From Acidimicrobiaceae bacterium (GTDB lineage: Bacteria > Actinomycetota > Acidimicrobiia > Acidimicrobiales > RAAP-2), in contig DAHUZJ010000095.1 in assembly GCA_027306585.1 (NCBI GenBank), forward strand, positions 1 to 54,172: a DNA stretch of 54,172 bases, given 5' to 3'. Under the pieces are notes generated by a model. It saw only the letters and a program-made list of their open reading frames with translations. It searched no databases and was not told the origin of the DNA. The first letter of the stretch is position 1; every line of letters starts with the position of its first letter. The position numbers and the translations under genes are program-made. This document shows, one piece after another, positions 40,824 to 48,085 of the stretch.

Positions 40824-41585
40824 TCACCCACCGTCGCCGTCGGGGAGCGCGGCGCCGAACGTGGCGCCGATGCCGGCGCGGCCGGCCTCGGTCACGAGGA
40901 CCGACCTGCGCACGGGCCCCCGCCGGAGCCACCCCAGGTCGAACATGCGGGTGGCGACGGCGGCGCCCAGCGCCCCGGCGAGGTGATGGCGCTGCTCGGT
41001 CCAGTCGAGGCAGTAGCGGACCAGCGGACGGCGCGCGCCGGCCAGGCCGGGCACGTCGATGCCGAAGCTCGTGAGCCGGGTGACGCCCGCGGGCGTCAGG
41101 CAGTAATCGACTGCGCGCCCGGGAGCGGACAGCCGATCGGCGGGGGCTGTCACCGGGTGGTGCTCGCCGTCGCCCCCCTCGAGGACGTCCGAGTCGAGCA
41201 GGGCACCCATGACCGCCACCCCGAGCCGACCCGCGAGATGGTCGTAGCAGAGCCGGGCCCGCCGCAGCGCTTGCGCCCGGGTGCCCTCCCGCAGGGACCG
41301 GACGGGCGTGGCAGGCGAGAGCTGCGCCAGCGCCTCGATCGCCCCGACGACGAGCGGGCCGGCGACGCGGTAGTAGCGGAAGCGCCCCTGCGGCTCGACC
41401 GTGAGCAACCCGGCGGCGACCAGCTTGGCCAGGTGCTCGGAGAGGGTGGAGGGGGCCACCCCGGCCTCGCTCGCCAGCTGGCTGGCCGGCAGCGCCCGCC
41501 CGTCGGCCAGGGCCAGCAGCACCCGAGCCCGAGCCGGTTCGGCCATCAGCGCGGCCGGGACCGAGATGTCGGCGTCGCCGCTCAT
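40824..41585 (-). CDS. ArsR/SmtB-type regulator
   Basis: A 253-residue protein. The N-terminal winged helix (ALMAEPARARVLLALADGRALPASQLASEAGVAPSTLSEHLAKLVAAGLLTVEPQGRFRYYR in outline, residues 10-75) is a clear ArsR HTH, and the long C-terminal part is the extension seen in the larger ArsR group that regulates adjacent transporters; there is no Cys metal site in the HTH. ATG 41585 follows TACCGT (41592-41597, minus) by 6 nt, a leaderless start. It is divergent from the MFS gene and probably represses it through the inverted repeat between them. Confidence 0.92.
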   Translation of the reverse strand: MSGDADISVPAALMAEPARARVLLALADGRALPASQLASEAGVAPSTLSEHLAKLVAAGLLTVEPQGRFRYYRVAGPLVVGAIEALAQLSPATPVRSLREGTRAQALRRARLCYDHLAGRLGVAVMGALLDSDVLEGGDGEHHPVTAPADRLSAPGRAVDYCLTPAGVTRLTSFGIDVPGLAGARRPLVRYCLDWTEQRHHLAGALGAAVATRMFDLGWLRRGPVRRSVLVTEAGRAGIGATFGAALPDGDGG

Positions 41586-41606
41586 GGGGCCACGGTACCG
41601 CACCAA

Positions 41607-41628
41607 TATTTCGGTCGTCACCGAAGTA
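41607..41628. promoter_or_regulatory. ArsR operator between arsR-type and MFS genes
   Basis: Core TTCGGT-CGTC-ACCGAA (41610-41625, perfect 6-bp arms), extended to TA-x-TTCGGT and ACCGAA-x-TA with one mismatch per arm. It is centred between the two divergent starts. Confidence 0.6.
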
Positions 41629-41649
41629 CCCGCGCCGCACAATGGCGCC

Positions 41650-43248
41650 ATGGGGACCCCGGCCGCCGCCCGACGCCCCGCCGGGGCGCCATCGGACCTG
41701 CCGGCGAGGCCGGTGACGGTGGCGGGTACGGCAGGGCCCGCAGGTCCGGCAGGTCCGGCAGGTCCGGCAGGTCCGGCAGGGCCCGCACGTCCGGCAGGGC
41801 CGGCAGGGCCCGCACGTCGCGGGCTCCACCGCCGCCAGGCCCTGGTGCTGGTGGCCGCCTGCCTCGGCCAGTTCCTCATCCAGCTGGACCTCTCCGCCGT
41901 CAACGTGGCGCTACCGGCGGTGGGCGCCGACCTCCACGCGGGGACGTCGACGCTGCAATGGGTGCTGGACGGCTACAACCTGGCCGTGGCCAGCCTGCTC
42001 CTCCTCGGGGGGAGGCTGGGGGACCGGGCCGGCCACAAGCGGACCTACCTGGGCGGCCTCGCCCTCTTCGCCTTGGGCTCGGTGCTGTGCGCCGCCGCAC
42101 CCGGCGCGGGCTGGCTGGTGGCGTGCCGGGTGCTCCAGGGCGTCGGCGCGGCGATCGAGCTGCCGGCCACCCTGGCGATCCTCACCCACACGTTCCCCGA
42201 CCCGGCCGAGCGAGGCCAGGCGGTGGGCATCTGGGCGGGAGCCGCCGGGTTCTCCCTCGTGGTGGGGCCGGTGCTCGGGGGAGGTGTCGTCGCCGCCTTC
42301 GGCTGGCGCGCGGTGTTCCTCCTCAACGTGCCGGTGGTCGCCGTGAGCGCGACGCTCGTCGCGTGCGCGGTCACCGGCGAGCGGCGGGCCGGGCAGGGCG
42401 GCAGTGACGTCCCGGGCCAGCTGGCCGGCGCCACCGCCCTCGCGCTGCTGGCAGCGGCGGCCATCGAGGGTGGCCGCCTCGGGTTCACCGGCGTGGTCGC
42501 GCTCGGGCTGTTCGCCGGTGGGGCGGCCTGCCTGGCGGCGTTCGTCGCCCTCGAGCACCGCTGCGCCGCACCCATGCTGCCCCTCGGCTACTTCCGCCGC
42601 CCCGCCTACCTCGCCGCCAACGTCGACGGGGTCGTGATGGGCTTCGTGACGATCGGCTTGCTGTTCCTCCTCTCCCTACTCTTCGAGCAGGTGCAGCGGA
42701 CCTCGGCTGCCGGCGCCGGCGTCCGGCTCCTTCCTCTCACCGCGGCGTTCGTCGTGACGGGGCCCGTGGTGGGACGGGCGATCCGCCGGGTCGGCCATGG
42801 CGTGCCGATGGCGACGGGCTGCGGCCTGCTGGCGCTCGGGTGCCTCCTGCTGGCGCGCCTCGGCTCGGCCGCCGGCGACGGATCGCTCTGGTGGCCGTTG
42901 GCGATGCTCGGGGTGGGCTACGGACTGCTCTCCACGCCGATGGCGGCGGTCGTGCTCGACGCCGTCCCACCCGAGCGGGCGGGGATGGCGTCGTCGACCA
43001 ACCTGACGGCTCGGCTCGTCGGTGGCGTGCTCGGCGTCGCCGTCCTGGGTGCCCTGCTGCCGGCCGGCCCACGCTCTCCCGCCACGCCGCAGGCGTTCGT
43101 CGCCGGCATGCACGACGCGCTGCTGGTGGCGTCGGCGGTGGCGCTGACGGGAGGACTGCTCGCCGCGGCGTGCATCCGGCGCACGCGGGCGCCTCGCCCG
43201 GGTCCGTCGACCGGCGCGCCCGGAGCCCACCGCGAGCTCGACCGGTGA
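41650..43248 (+). CDS. MFS exporter, DHA2 family
   Basis: A 532-residue transporter with QLDLSAVNVALPAVG in helix 1, GGRLGDRAGHKRTYLGGL (motif A), GAAGFSLVVGPVLGGGVV (motif C region) and 14 helices. The first 55 residues are a cytoplasmic tail of PAGPAG repeats made by a DNA repeat array. ATG 41650 lies in the palindrome ATGGCGCCAT and has no strong ribosome site; the repeat-coded tail and the divergent regulator fix the start region. It exports a drug-like compound and is probably controlled by the divergent ArsR protein. Confidence 0.92.
   Translation: MGTPAAARRPAGAPSDLPARPVTVAGTAGPAGPAGPAGPAGPAGPARPAGPAGPARRGLHRRQALVLVAACLGQFLIQLDLSAVNVALPAVGADLHAGTSTLQWVLDGYNLAVASLLLLGGRLGDRAGHKRTYLGGLALFALGSVLCAAAPGAGWLVACRVLQGVGAAIELPATLAILTHTFPDPAERGQAVGIWAGAAGFSLVVGPVLGGGVVAAFGWRAVFLLNVPVVAVSATLVACAVTGERRAGQGGSDVPGQLAGATALALLAAAAIEGGRLGFTGVVALGLFAGGAACLAAFVALEHRCAAPMLPLGYFRRPAYLAANVDGVVMGFVTIGLLFLLSLLFEQVQRTSAAGAGVRLLPLTAAFVVTGPVVGRAIRRVGHGVPMATGCGLLALGCLLLARLGSAAGDGSLWWPLAMLGVGYGLLSTPMAAVVLDAVPPERAGMASSTNLTARLVGGVLGVAVLGALLPAGPRSPATPQAFVAGMHDALLVASAVALTGGLLAAACIRRTRAPRPGPSTGAPGAHRELDR
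41737..41816. repeat. GGTCCGGCA repeat array in the MFS N-terminus
   Basis: Nine-bp units GGTCCGGCA, GGGCCCGCA and GGGCCGGCA in tandem encode GPA repeats. It is the same triplet type, though unrelated in position, as the esterase tail at 32255. Confidence 0.7.
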
Positions 43249-43293
43249 CGGGACTCGGTGCTCGTCGCGCACGTGCCCCGGACGTGCTGGCGG

Positions 43294-44394
43294 TCAGGGG
43301 GTCGCGTCGCAGGTGGGTGTGCCAGGCTGGGCCGGTGCGACCGGTCCGCTCGAGATCGACGAGAAGGACGTGTCCGCCACCGATGTCACGCCCTGCAAGG
43401 CGGCGACCTGGTGCGCCAGCTCGGCGTCGAAGAAGCGCGTGACCACCCGAGCCACGACTGTCCGTGCCGGCGCTGTGGTGTAGCCCCCCATGTGGCTGTA
43501 CCCGCTGAGCTGCAAGTACCACTTCGGCGCCGGTGCGCCGTCGTAGAGCTGCACGCTGCACGAGGGGAAGTTTGTCGTGTCTGTCCGGCTCTGGACGGCG
43601 AGAAGCGGCACGACGGGCAGCTTCGGTGTGAAGTACGTCCCGCCGAAGAAGTTCGCCAGCTCGGCCCCCGACAGCACCGCCACCGCCTTGACCGAGGGTG
43701 TGACGTCGACGGAGTCGGCCGCGACGGCGAGGCTGACGTCACCGCCGTCCGACTGGCCGACGAGACCCACCTCGCCCGGGTCGACGCGTCCGGACAAGGC
43801 GTCGCCCGATCGCTGGGCGTCGGCGACGACCGACTGGATGACGAAACGCAGGTCCGCCGGGTGGTTCGTGATGTGCTCTTCGTCGGCCACGTGTGTCCCT
43901 GTCGGTGTCGACGGTGTGCCCGGGTGGGGCGGCGGGTCGGTGTGGGGGTACGTCGGCGCGGCGACGACGAAGCCGGCCGAGGCCCAGTCGGTGAGCAGCG
44001 TCTGGTACACGGACACCGCCTGCCAGAAGCCCTGCGAGAAGACGAGGAGCGGTCGTTGGCCGCCGGTCTCGGGGTACCAGATCGTGGTCGGCAGCGGTCG
44101 CTGTGTCGGGCCGGGGTCCTCCACCAGTGTGAGCTGGGTCGTGGCCACGGGGAAGGTGCCGACTGTCGCCGTTGGGACCGGCACCGTGGTCGTCGTGGTC
44201 GTCGTGGGCGGGACCGTGGTGCTCGTGGTCGTCGTCGGTGGATCGACCGTCGTGGTGGTGACCGCGGGCTTTGCCGCCAGCTCGGCACGACCCGTGACCA
44301 CGTACCAGACGCCAGCTGCCAGGACGAGCACCATCCCGCCGACGGCCATCCGTTGACGGAAGAGCCGCCGCCTGCGGCGCGTGCTGGCCCTCAT
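43294..44394 (-). CDS. Anchored alpha/beta hydrolase (dienelactone/chlorophyllase-like)
   Basis: A 366-residue protein: basic start (RRRRRLFRQR), signal-anchor (MVLVLAAGVWYVV, about 21-33), Thr-rich stalk (TTTTSTTVPPTT), then an alpha/beta hydrolase with LLVFSQGFWQ (oxyanion strand), GLVGQSDGG (nucleophile Ser in G-x-S-x-G), an acid after the strand VVPLLAVQSRTD, and His in YSHMGGYT. The order matches the secreted polyester-hydrolase/chlorophyllase-like group. A small-ester or polymer-ester substrate outside the cell is likely but not known. ATG 44394 has GGGAGG about 9 nt upstream. It is convergent with the MFS gene. Confidence 0.85.
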   Translation of the reverse strand: MRASTRRRRRLFRQRMAVGGMVLVLAAGVWYVVTGRAELAAKPAVTTTTVDPPTTTTSTTVPPTTTTTTTVPVPTATVGTFPVATTQLTLVEDPGPTQRPLPTTIWYPETGGQRPLLVFSQGFWQAVSVYQTLLTDWASAGFVVAAPTYPHTDPPPHPGTPSTPTGTHVADEEHITNHPADLRFVIQSVVADAQRSGDALSGRVDPGEVGLVGQSDGGDVSLAVAADSVDVTPSVKAVAVLSGAELANFFGGTYFTPKLPVVPLLAVQSRTDTTNFPSCSVQLYDGAPAPKWYLQLSGYSHMGGYTTAPARTVVARVVTRFFDAELAHQVAALQGVTSVADTSFSSISSGPVAPAQPGTPTCDATP

Positions 44395-44512
44395 TCGTCG
44401 GTGCCTCCCGCCTGTCAGCGGCAGACGGGAGGTCGTCCGCCCGTCGGCGTGGCCGTCTCGAGCAGTGCACCTTCGTCCGCGCCCGATGTCCGGCCGTCGC
44501 GGCGGACGTCGC
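44395..44512. other. Short gap upstream of the hydrolase
   Basis: Contains the ribosome site of the hydrolase and GC-rich sequence. No gene or repeat is recognised. Confidence 0.4.
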
Positions 44513-44889
44513 TCACGCGCCGAAGCATGCCTTGGGCGCCGCCACGGAGTAGAGCCGGGACCGGTACACCCCCGCGGGATAGGACGGCAACGTCGAATGG
44601 GCGTGGCCTCTGGCCACGATGATTGGACCGAAGGCCCCATGGGTCTGGGATGAGTACGACATCTTCGCCACGACGGTACCCTTTGCAGCGTCGGCGCAGG
44701 CGAGCACCCCGATGGAGCGTAGCCACAGTGGCCCGCCGCTGGTCGTGATGCCGACGCCCATGACGTGGACGAAGGGCCCGAACGGGGTTGTCGGTGGCCG
44801 GGGTCGTGCCACCTCGGTCAGCCCCTCTCGCCGGTGATCCAGTAGAGGGTGGTCTTGGTGGCGTCCTGCTCGCGGCGAGCGTCTGGTAC
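44513..44889 (-). pseudogene. Frameshifted hypothetical protein
   Basis: Two minus-strand frames read as one sequence: VPDARREQDATKTTLYW followed by ITGERG and a stop at 44818, and, one base out, GLTEVARPRPPTTPFGPFVHVMGVGITTSGG and on to a stop at 44513. They join within a GGGG run near 44820, where adding one G would restore the frame. The C-terminal half (GVLACADAAKGTVVAKMSY, HSTLPSYPAGVYRSRLY) looks protein-like but I do not recognise the family. An ATG at 44761 could start an 82-residue product. There is no start codon for the upstream half. It is either decayed or misread. Confidence 0.4.
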
Positions 44890-44933
44890 GTACGCCGCCG
44901 CGTGGCGTGGCGTGGCGGCCGGGTGGGCCGCTA

Positions 44934-45401
44934 TCAGGCTGTGCCGGGCATGCCGGGCATGCCGGGGCCGAGCTCCACACCCAGGTCCTCGTGGTCGATG
45001 ACCACGTGGCAGGCCGCACACACGAGGTGCTGCTCGACCTCACCGCCGCAGCCGACGTGCCGATAGATGATCGGAGGGCCGTCGGGCGCCGCCCACCGAT
45101 CGCCCCATTCGGTCAAGGCCACGATCACGGGGGCGAGGTCACGCCCCTTCTCCGTGAGGCGGTACTCCTCGTAGGCCGATCCCTCCGGCGAGAAGCGTTC
45201 CATGATCCCGGCGTCGACGAAACCCTCGAGACGGTCCGCAAGGATGTTCCTGGCCAGACCGAGCCGGCGCAGGAAGTCGCTGTAGCGCGTGATGCCTGCG
45301 AACAGCGCGTCCCTGACGATCAGCAGGCTCCACCGCTCGCCGACGAGCTCGAGCGAGCGGGCCGCCGAACAGACCTGGCCTTCGTAGCGATTTCCCAGCA
45401 C
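44934..45401 (-). CDS. HxlR-family regulator
   Basis: A 155-residue HxlR winged-helix protein: CSAARSLELVGERWSLLIVRDALFAGITRYSDFLRRLGLARNILADRLEGFVDAGIMER in outline, and YEEYRLTEKGRDLAPVIVALTEWGDRW. A C-terminal zinc-ribbon-like stretch (VGCGGEVEQHLVCAAC) carries three or four cysteines, as in a subset of HxlR proteins. GTG 45401 follows TAACCT (45409-45414, minus) by 7 nt, a leaderless start. It is divergent from an SRPBCC gene, and a perfect palindrome lies between them. Confidence 0.93.
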   Translation of the reverse strand: MLGNRYEGQVCSAARSLELVGERWSLLIVRDALFAGITRYSDFLRRLGLARNILADRLEGFVDAGIMERFSPEGSAYEEYRLTEKGRDLAPVIVALTEWGDRWAAPDGPPIIYRHVGCGGEVEQHLVCAACHVVIDHEDLGVELGPGMPGMPGTA

Positions 45402-45416
45402 GCGAGCCAGGTTACC

Positions 45417-45428
45417 ACAACTAGTTGT
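45417..45428. promoter_or_regulatory. HxlR operator (perfect 12-bp palindrome)
   Basis: ACAACTAGTTGT is fully self-complementary. It starts 3 nt beyond the HxlR -10 box and overlaps the -35 element of the divergent SRPBCC promoter, so one bound dimer could control both genes. Confidence 0.65.
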
Positions 45429-45453
45429 ATCATGCGACTACTTCTGTTATGGT
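45425..45453 (+). promoter_or_regulatory. Promoter of the SRPBCC gene
   Basis: TTGTAT (45425-45430) and TATGGT (45448-45453) are 17 nt apart, giving a leader of about 35 nt to ATG 45494. Confidence 0.5.
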
Positions 45454-45493
45454 GATCTGGTCGCGTCATACCATCGGATCGGAGGCCGCGGAC

Positions 45494-45937
45494 ATGGCAG
45501 CCCAGAGCTTCAGCACCGCCTTCCTGGTCGACCAGAGCCCAGCGGAGGCGTTCCGCGCCATCACCGACGTCCGGGGCTGGTGGTCGGGGCGGATCGAAGG
45601 GGCGACCGACGAGCTCGGCGCAGAGTTCACCTACCGCTACGAGGACGTCCATTACAGCAAGCAGCGCATCACCGAGCTCCTGCCGGACAAGAAGATCGCC
45701 TGGCAAGTGCTCGAGGCCCGTGTCAATTTCACCGAGGATCCGAGCGAGTGGGCGGGCACCGAGATCCTGTTCGAGGTGTCGCCGCACGGCGGGCAGACCG
45801 AAGTCCGTTTCACGCACACGGGGCTGGTCCCGGCGTTCGAGTGCTACGACAAGTGCTCGAGCGCGTGGACCTTCTACGTCAACGACAGCCTCCGGCGGTT
45901 GATCACGACGGGCCGAGGTGCCCCCAACGCGCAATGA
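45494..45937 (+). CDS. SRPBCC/AHSA1-family protein
   Basis: A 147-residue START-like domain: FSTAFLVDQSPAEAFRAITDVRGWWSGRIEG at the start, FTYRYEDVHYSKQRITELLPDKKIAWQV, TEILFEVSPHGGQTEVRFTHTGLVP and a long C-terminal helix CSSAWTFYVNDSLRRLITTG. Such proteins bind hydrophobic ligands and are commonly paired with ArsR or HxlR regulators. ATG 45494 is favoured by GGAGG upstream and by domain length; the frame is open earlier to 45425 but that overlaps the operator. Confidence 0.9.
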   Translation: MAAQSFSTAFLVDQSPAEAFRAITDVRGWWSGRIEGATDELGAEFTYRYEDVHYSKQRITELLPDKKIAWQVLEARVNFTEDPSEWAGTEILFEVSPHGGQTEVRFTHTGLVPAFECYDKCSSAWTFYVNDSLRRLITTGRGAPNAQ

Positions 45938-45981
45938 GCGGACGATGGTCGAGCCGCATCTCGACGACGGGAGGCAGGACC

Positions 45982-46112
45982 ATGACCGCACGAACCGACC
46001 ACAGCACGAGCTTCCTGCCGCCGGGCGGGTAGAACCGCGCTCACAGGTGGCCTTCGACCTCGCGGACGTCGGGAACGGCGTCGTGAAGCTGGCGGCCACC
46101 CACAGCGGCTTC
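45982..46112 (+). pseudogene. Remnant of a second SRPBCC/AHSA1 gene
   Basis: Just after the intact gene, a GGGAGG site and ATG 45982 begin a plausible AHSA1 N-terminus (MTARTDHSTSF) that stops after 16 codons. From 46047 another frame carries the C-terminal core strand VAFDLADVGNGVVKLAATHSGF, as in AHSA1 proteins. The middle is deleted and the end is cut by the transposase fragment that starts at about 46121. Confidence 0.5.
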
Positions 46113-46120
46113 TCGGGCCA

Positions 46121-46455
46121 GAGGCCCGCAAGAAGGCCGACGAATGCTCGACCTACCTGAAGAACAAGGCGCCCTACCTCGACCACCCAACCGCGCTCGC
46201 GAAGGGCTGGCCGATCGCGACCGGCGTGATCGAGGGAGCCTGCCGGCACCTTGCCCGCGACCGTTCGTTTTCACCGGAGCTCGCTGCTCGAGGGAGCCGA
46301 GGCGATGCTGAAGCTGCGAGCGCTGCGGACGAACGGCGACTGGGACAGCTACTTGCAGCATCACCTCGCCGAGGAGCACACGAAGGTGCACGCGGCTCGC
46401 TATCTCGATCGGCTCGTTCCGAAGGCCGGCAGGTTCCAAAGAGCCACACCCGAAT
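46121..46455 (+). pseudogene. ISKra4-type transposase C-terminal fragment, frameshifted
   Basis: EARKKADECSTYLKNKAPYL and then ALAKGWPIATGVIEGACRHLARDR match the ISKra4-family transposase signature (P-I-A-x-G-V-I-E-G-A-C-R-H-L). After about 46270 the match moves to another frame: LLEGAEAMLKLRALRTNGDWDSY and HHLAEEHTKVHAARY. The 5' two thirds of the gene and its inverted repeats are absent. It is a dead insertion-sequence fragment that truncated the neighbouring SRPBCC remnant. Confidence 0.8.
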
Positions 46456-46780
46456 GTGTTCTCACAACTCACATTCTCCTCACATTCTCCCAGGCAGAGG
46501 AGCACTTTTCGCGCCAATCACACCACCGTTGACCTGCGCGGCCGCATATCAGGGTCTGACGGACGCCCGACACCTCACACTCGGCAGGTGCCAGGCGGGG
46601 GACGGTCACTTCAAATCACACGCTCAGCGGGACAACCTCACGAAGCATCACGGCATGAGGCGCCTCGGTCGGGCGCACCCTACGCTCGGGGCCGGTCCTC
46701 GGACGTCGCTTGCGCTGGCGCATCCTCGTCACATGGTCGCGATCGACGCATCCAACTCCACGTGCGCAGGTCGCGGTGGT
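46456..46780. other. Non-coding stretch after the transposase fragment
   Basis: AT-richer than the surroundings, with two tandem CTCACATTCTC units at 46468-46489. No frame shows a recognisable protein. It may be IS-end or flanking debris. Confidence 0.5.
46468..46489. repeat. Two tandem 11-bp CTCACATTCTC units
   Basis: The two copies are exact and adjacent, inside the non-coding stretch that follows the transposase fragment. Confidence 0.75.
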
Positions 46781-47155
46781 TCATCGACGGGCGAGACGGC
46801 GCCCGCTCTCGGTGTCGGGTGGCGTGTAGTTGAGCTCGAAGTGGTGGTAGAGCACGGACTCGTCGGCCTGCGAAAGCTCTTCCCCGTGCATCGCGAGGTC
46901 CGGTGCCGTACGAACCTGCTCCTTGGTCACCTGCACCTGCAGGGCATCGGGGCCGATCTGAATGCCCCCCAACGGCACGAACGTGAGGTGGCGGCCGATG
47001 AAGCCCTCCTTGATCGTGGCGAACTGGGGCTCGTCGGTCTCAACGTCGACGTACACATCCTGCAGTTTGCCGATTTTCTCTCCGTTGCGGTCGACAAGCA
47101 TCTTGCCATGCCATTCGGCCACATTCCAGCGCGCCTGATCCGGATCGTCGGTCAT
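46781..47155 (-). CDS. PRC-barrel domain protein
   Basis: A 124-residue protein: WHGKMLVDRNGEKIGKLQDVYVDVETDEPQFATI followed by RHLTFVPLGGIQIGPDALQV is the PRC-barrel beta domain (residues 14-85), then an acidic C-terminal helix with LYHHFELNYTPP. PRC-barrel proteins of this stand-alone type are common in soil actinobacteria and are often stress-related; the role is unknown. ATG 47155 has AGGAGG 5 nt upstream. It is the only intact gene in the transposase-rich 46-48 kb stretch. Confidence 0.88.
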   Translation of the reverse strand: MTDDPDQARWNVAEWHGKMLVDRNGEKIGKLQDVYVDVETDEPQFATIKEGFIGRHLTFVPLGGIQIGPDALQVQVTKEQVRTAPDLAMHGEELSQADESVLYHHFELNYTPPDTESGRRLARR

Positions 47156-47165
47156 GGCAACCTCC

Positions 47166-47608
47166 TCGCTGCTCCTGCCAGCGTAGCGACGAAACGACCC
47201 ATGGACGAAGGGATCGGGGAGAGACGGGGGGACGCGTCCGCGTCGTCCGGGCTGGCACGCAGTCGCCCGACGGCTGATCGCTCCAGGTGGAGCCCTGGTC
47301 GCGCGCGCCCCGTTTGCGGGCGACGCCGCCACGGTGGACACCCGGCGCCACCGCAAACCGTGGGGCACCGAGGTAGCGCTGTCGCTGCAGGGCTTGCGTC
47401 ACCAAACGGGGATCGTGATCTCCGGGGTTGGCCGAGGGTCGAACGCAACCGGCACCCATCCGCCACCGGAAACGGTTGGCCCAGCGCTGGAGCAGATGAA
47501 CCTGTTGATGGCCTACCCAGCCACCTCAATCGATCCAGTAGCGGCGCAGTGGGAGAAGATGTCCCGCTTGGCGGCGCCGAATTTGGGTGACGGTCCCGAG
47601 CAGCTGAG
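47166..47608. other. Stretch without a recognised gene
   Basis: Several frames are open but none has a ribosome site plus a recognisable motif. A plus frame at 47334-47627 (starting MDTRRHRKPWGTEVALSLQG) and long minus frames look like noise or decayed DNA near insertion-sequence debris. Confidence 0.4.
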
Positions 47609-47836
47609 CTACGCAGCCGCCTCCTGATCGGCAGTGTAGTTGGGGGGTGCAACGGTGACTCGGACGTGCTCGTCGAGTGCCGTCCGGAGGGCGGGCCATA
47701 TGCAGGTGGCCGTTGACCCGACGGAACTGCTTCTTTGCTTCGAGGAGCCCCGCCGCGCACCACCGGAGGGCCATGGTGCCCGAGTCCCAACGCTTGACGT
47801 TCCTTGAGTGGTCCCGGCAGTCCTCGATCATCGACA
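47609..47836 (-). pseudogene. Transposase C-terminal tail, frameshifted
   Basis: The minus strand reads IEDCRDHSRNVKRW, GTMALRWCAAGLLEAKKQFRR and VNGHLHM, then continues one base out as ALRTALDEHVRVTVAPPNY to a stop at 47609. The motif RW-x4-M-A-L-R-W-x-A-A-G-L-x-E-A-x-x-x-F-R-R-V-x-G is a transposase tail as I remember such proteins; the IS family is not certain. One extra G in ATGGCCCGCC explains the frame change. No start or N-terminal domain remains. Confidence 0.55.
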
Positions 47837-48040
47837 CGATCGAGTCCACCTCTTCGACGCTGCGGCTCCGGACGAAGGTCACCCGGGGATCTGGGTCCCC
47901 CAAGGCGGGGCTGGCGATGGCCTACAAGCTGCTCGACTCCGCCAGGCCCGCTGGCGCAAGATCACCGGCGCCGAGCTCGTCCCACTCGTCCGGTCGGGCG
48001 CCACCTTCACAATGACTCACCAGCTACCCCCCTTCGAGTC
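47833..48040 (+). pseudogene. IS256-like (mutator) transposase C-terminal tail, frameshifted
   Basis: From 47833 the plus strand reads DTIESTSSTLRLRTKVTRGS, then PKAGLAMAYKLLDSA, then, one base out, ARWRKITGAELVPLVRSGATF. This matches the tail of IS256/mutator-type transposases (N-P-I-E-S-x-F-x-T-V-R-L-R-T-K-V-T-K-G ... A-x-x-R-W-R ... L-V-A-L-V-R-A-G-A). A single missing base at GCCAGGCCCGC accounts for the shift. It lies head-to-head with the minus-strand transposase tail, the two meeting near 47835. Confidence 0.65.
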
Positions 48041-48085
48041 TGAGCCACTCAGCAAAAGCGCCGCTTTGGTGTGGGGCGCGGCAGG

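Noticed and set aside
47334-47627. Plus frame of 97 codons beside the transposase debris
   Set aside because: Overlaps the minus-strand transposase tail and shows no family resemblance or start signal.
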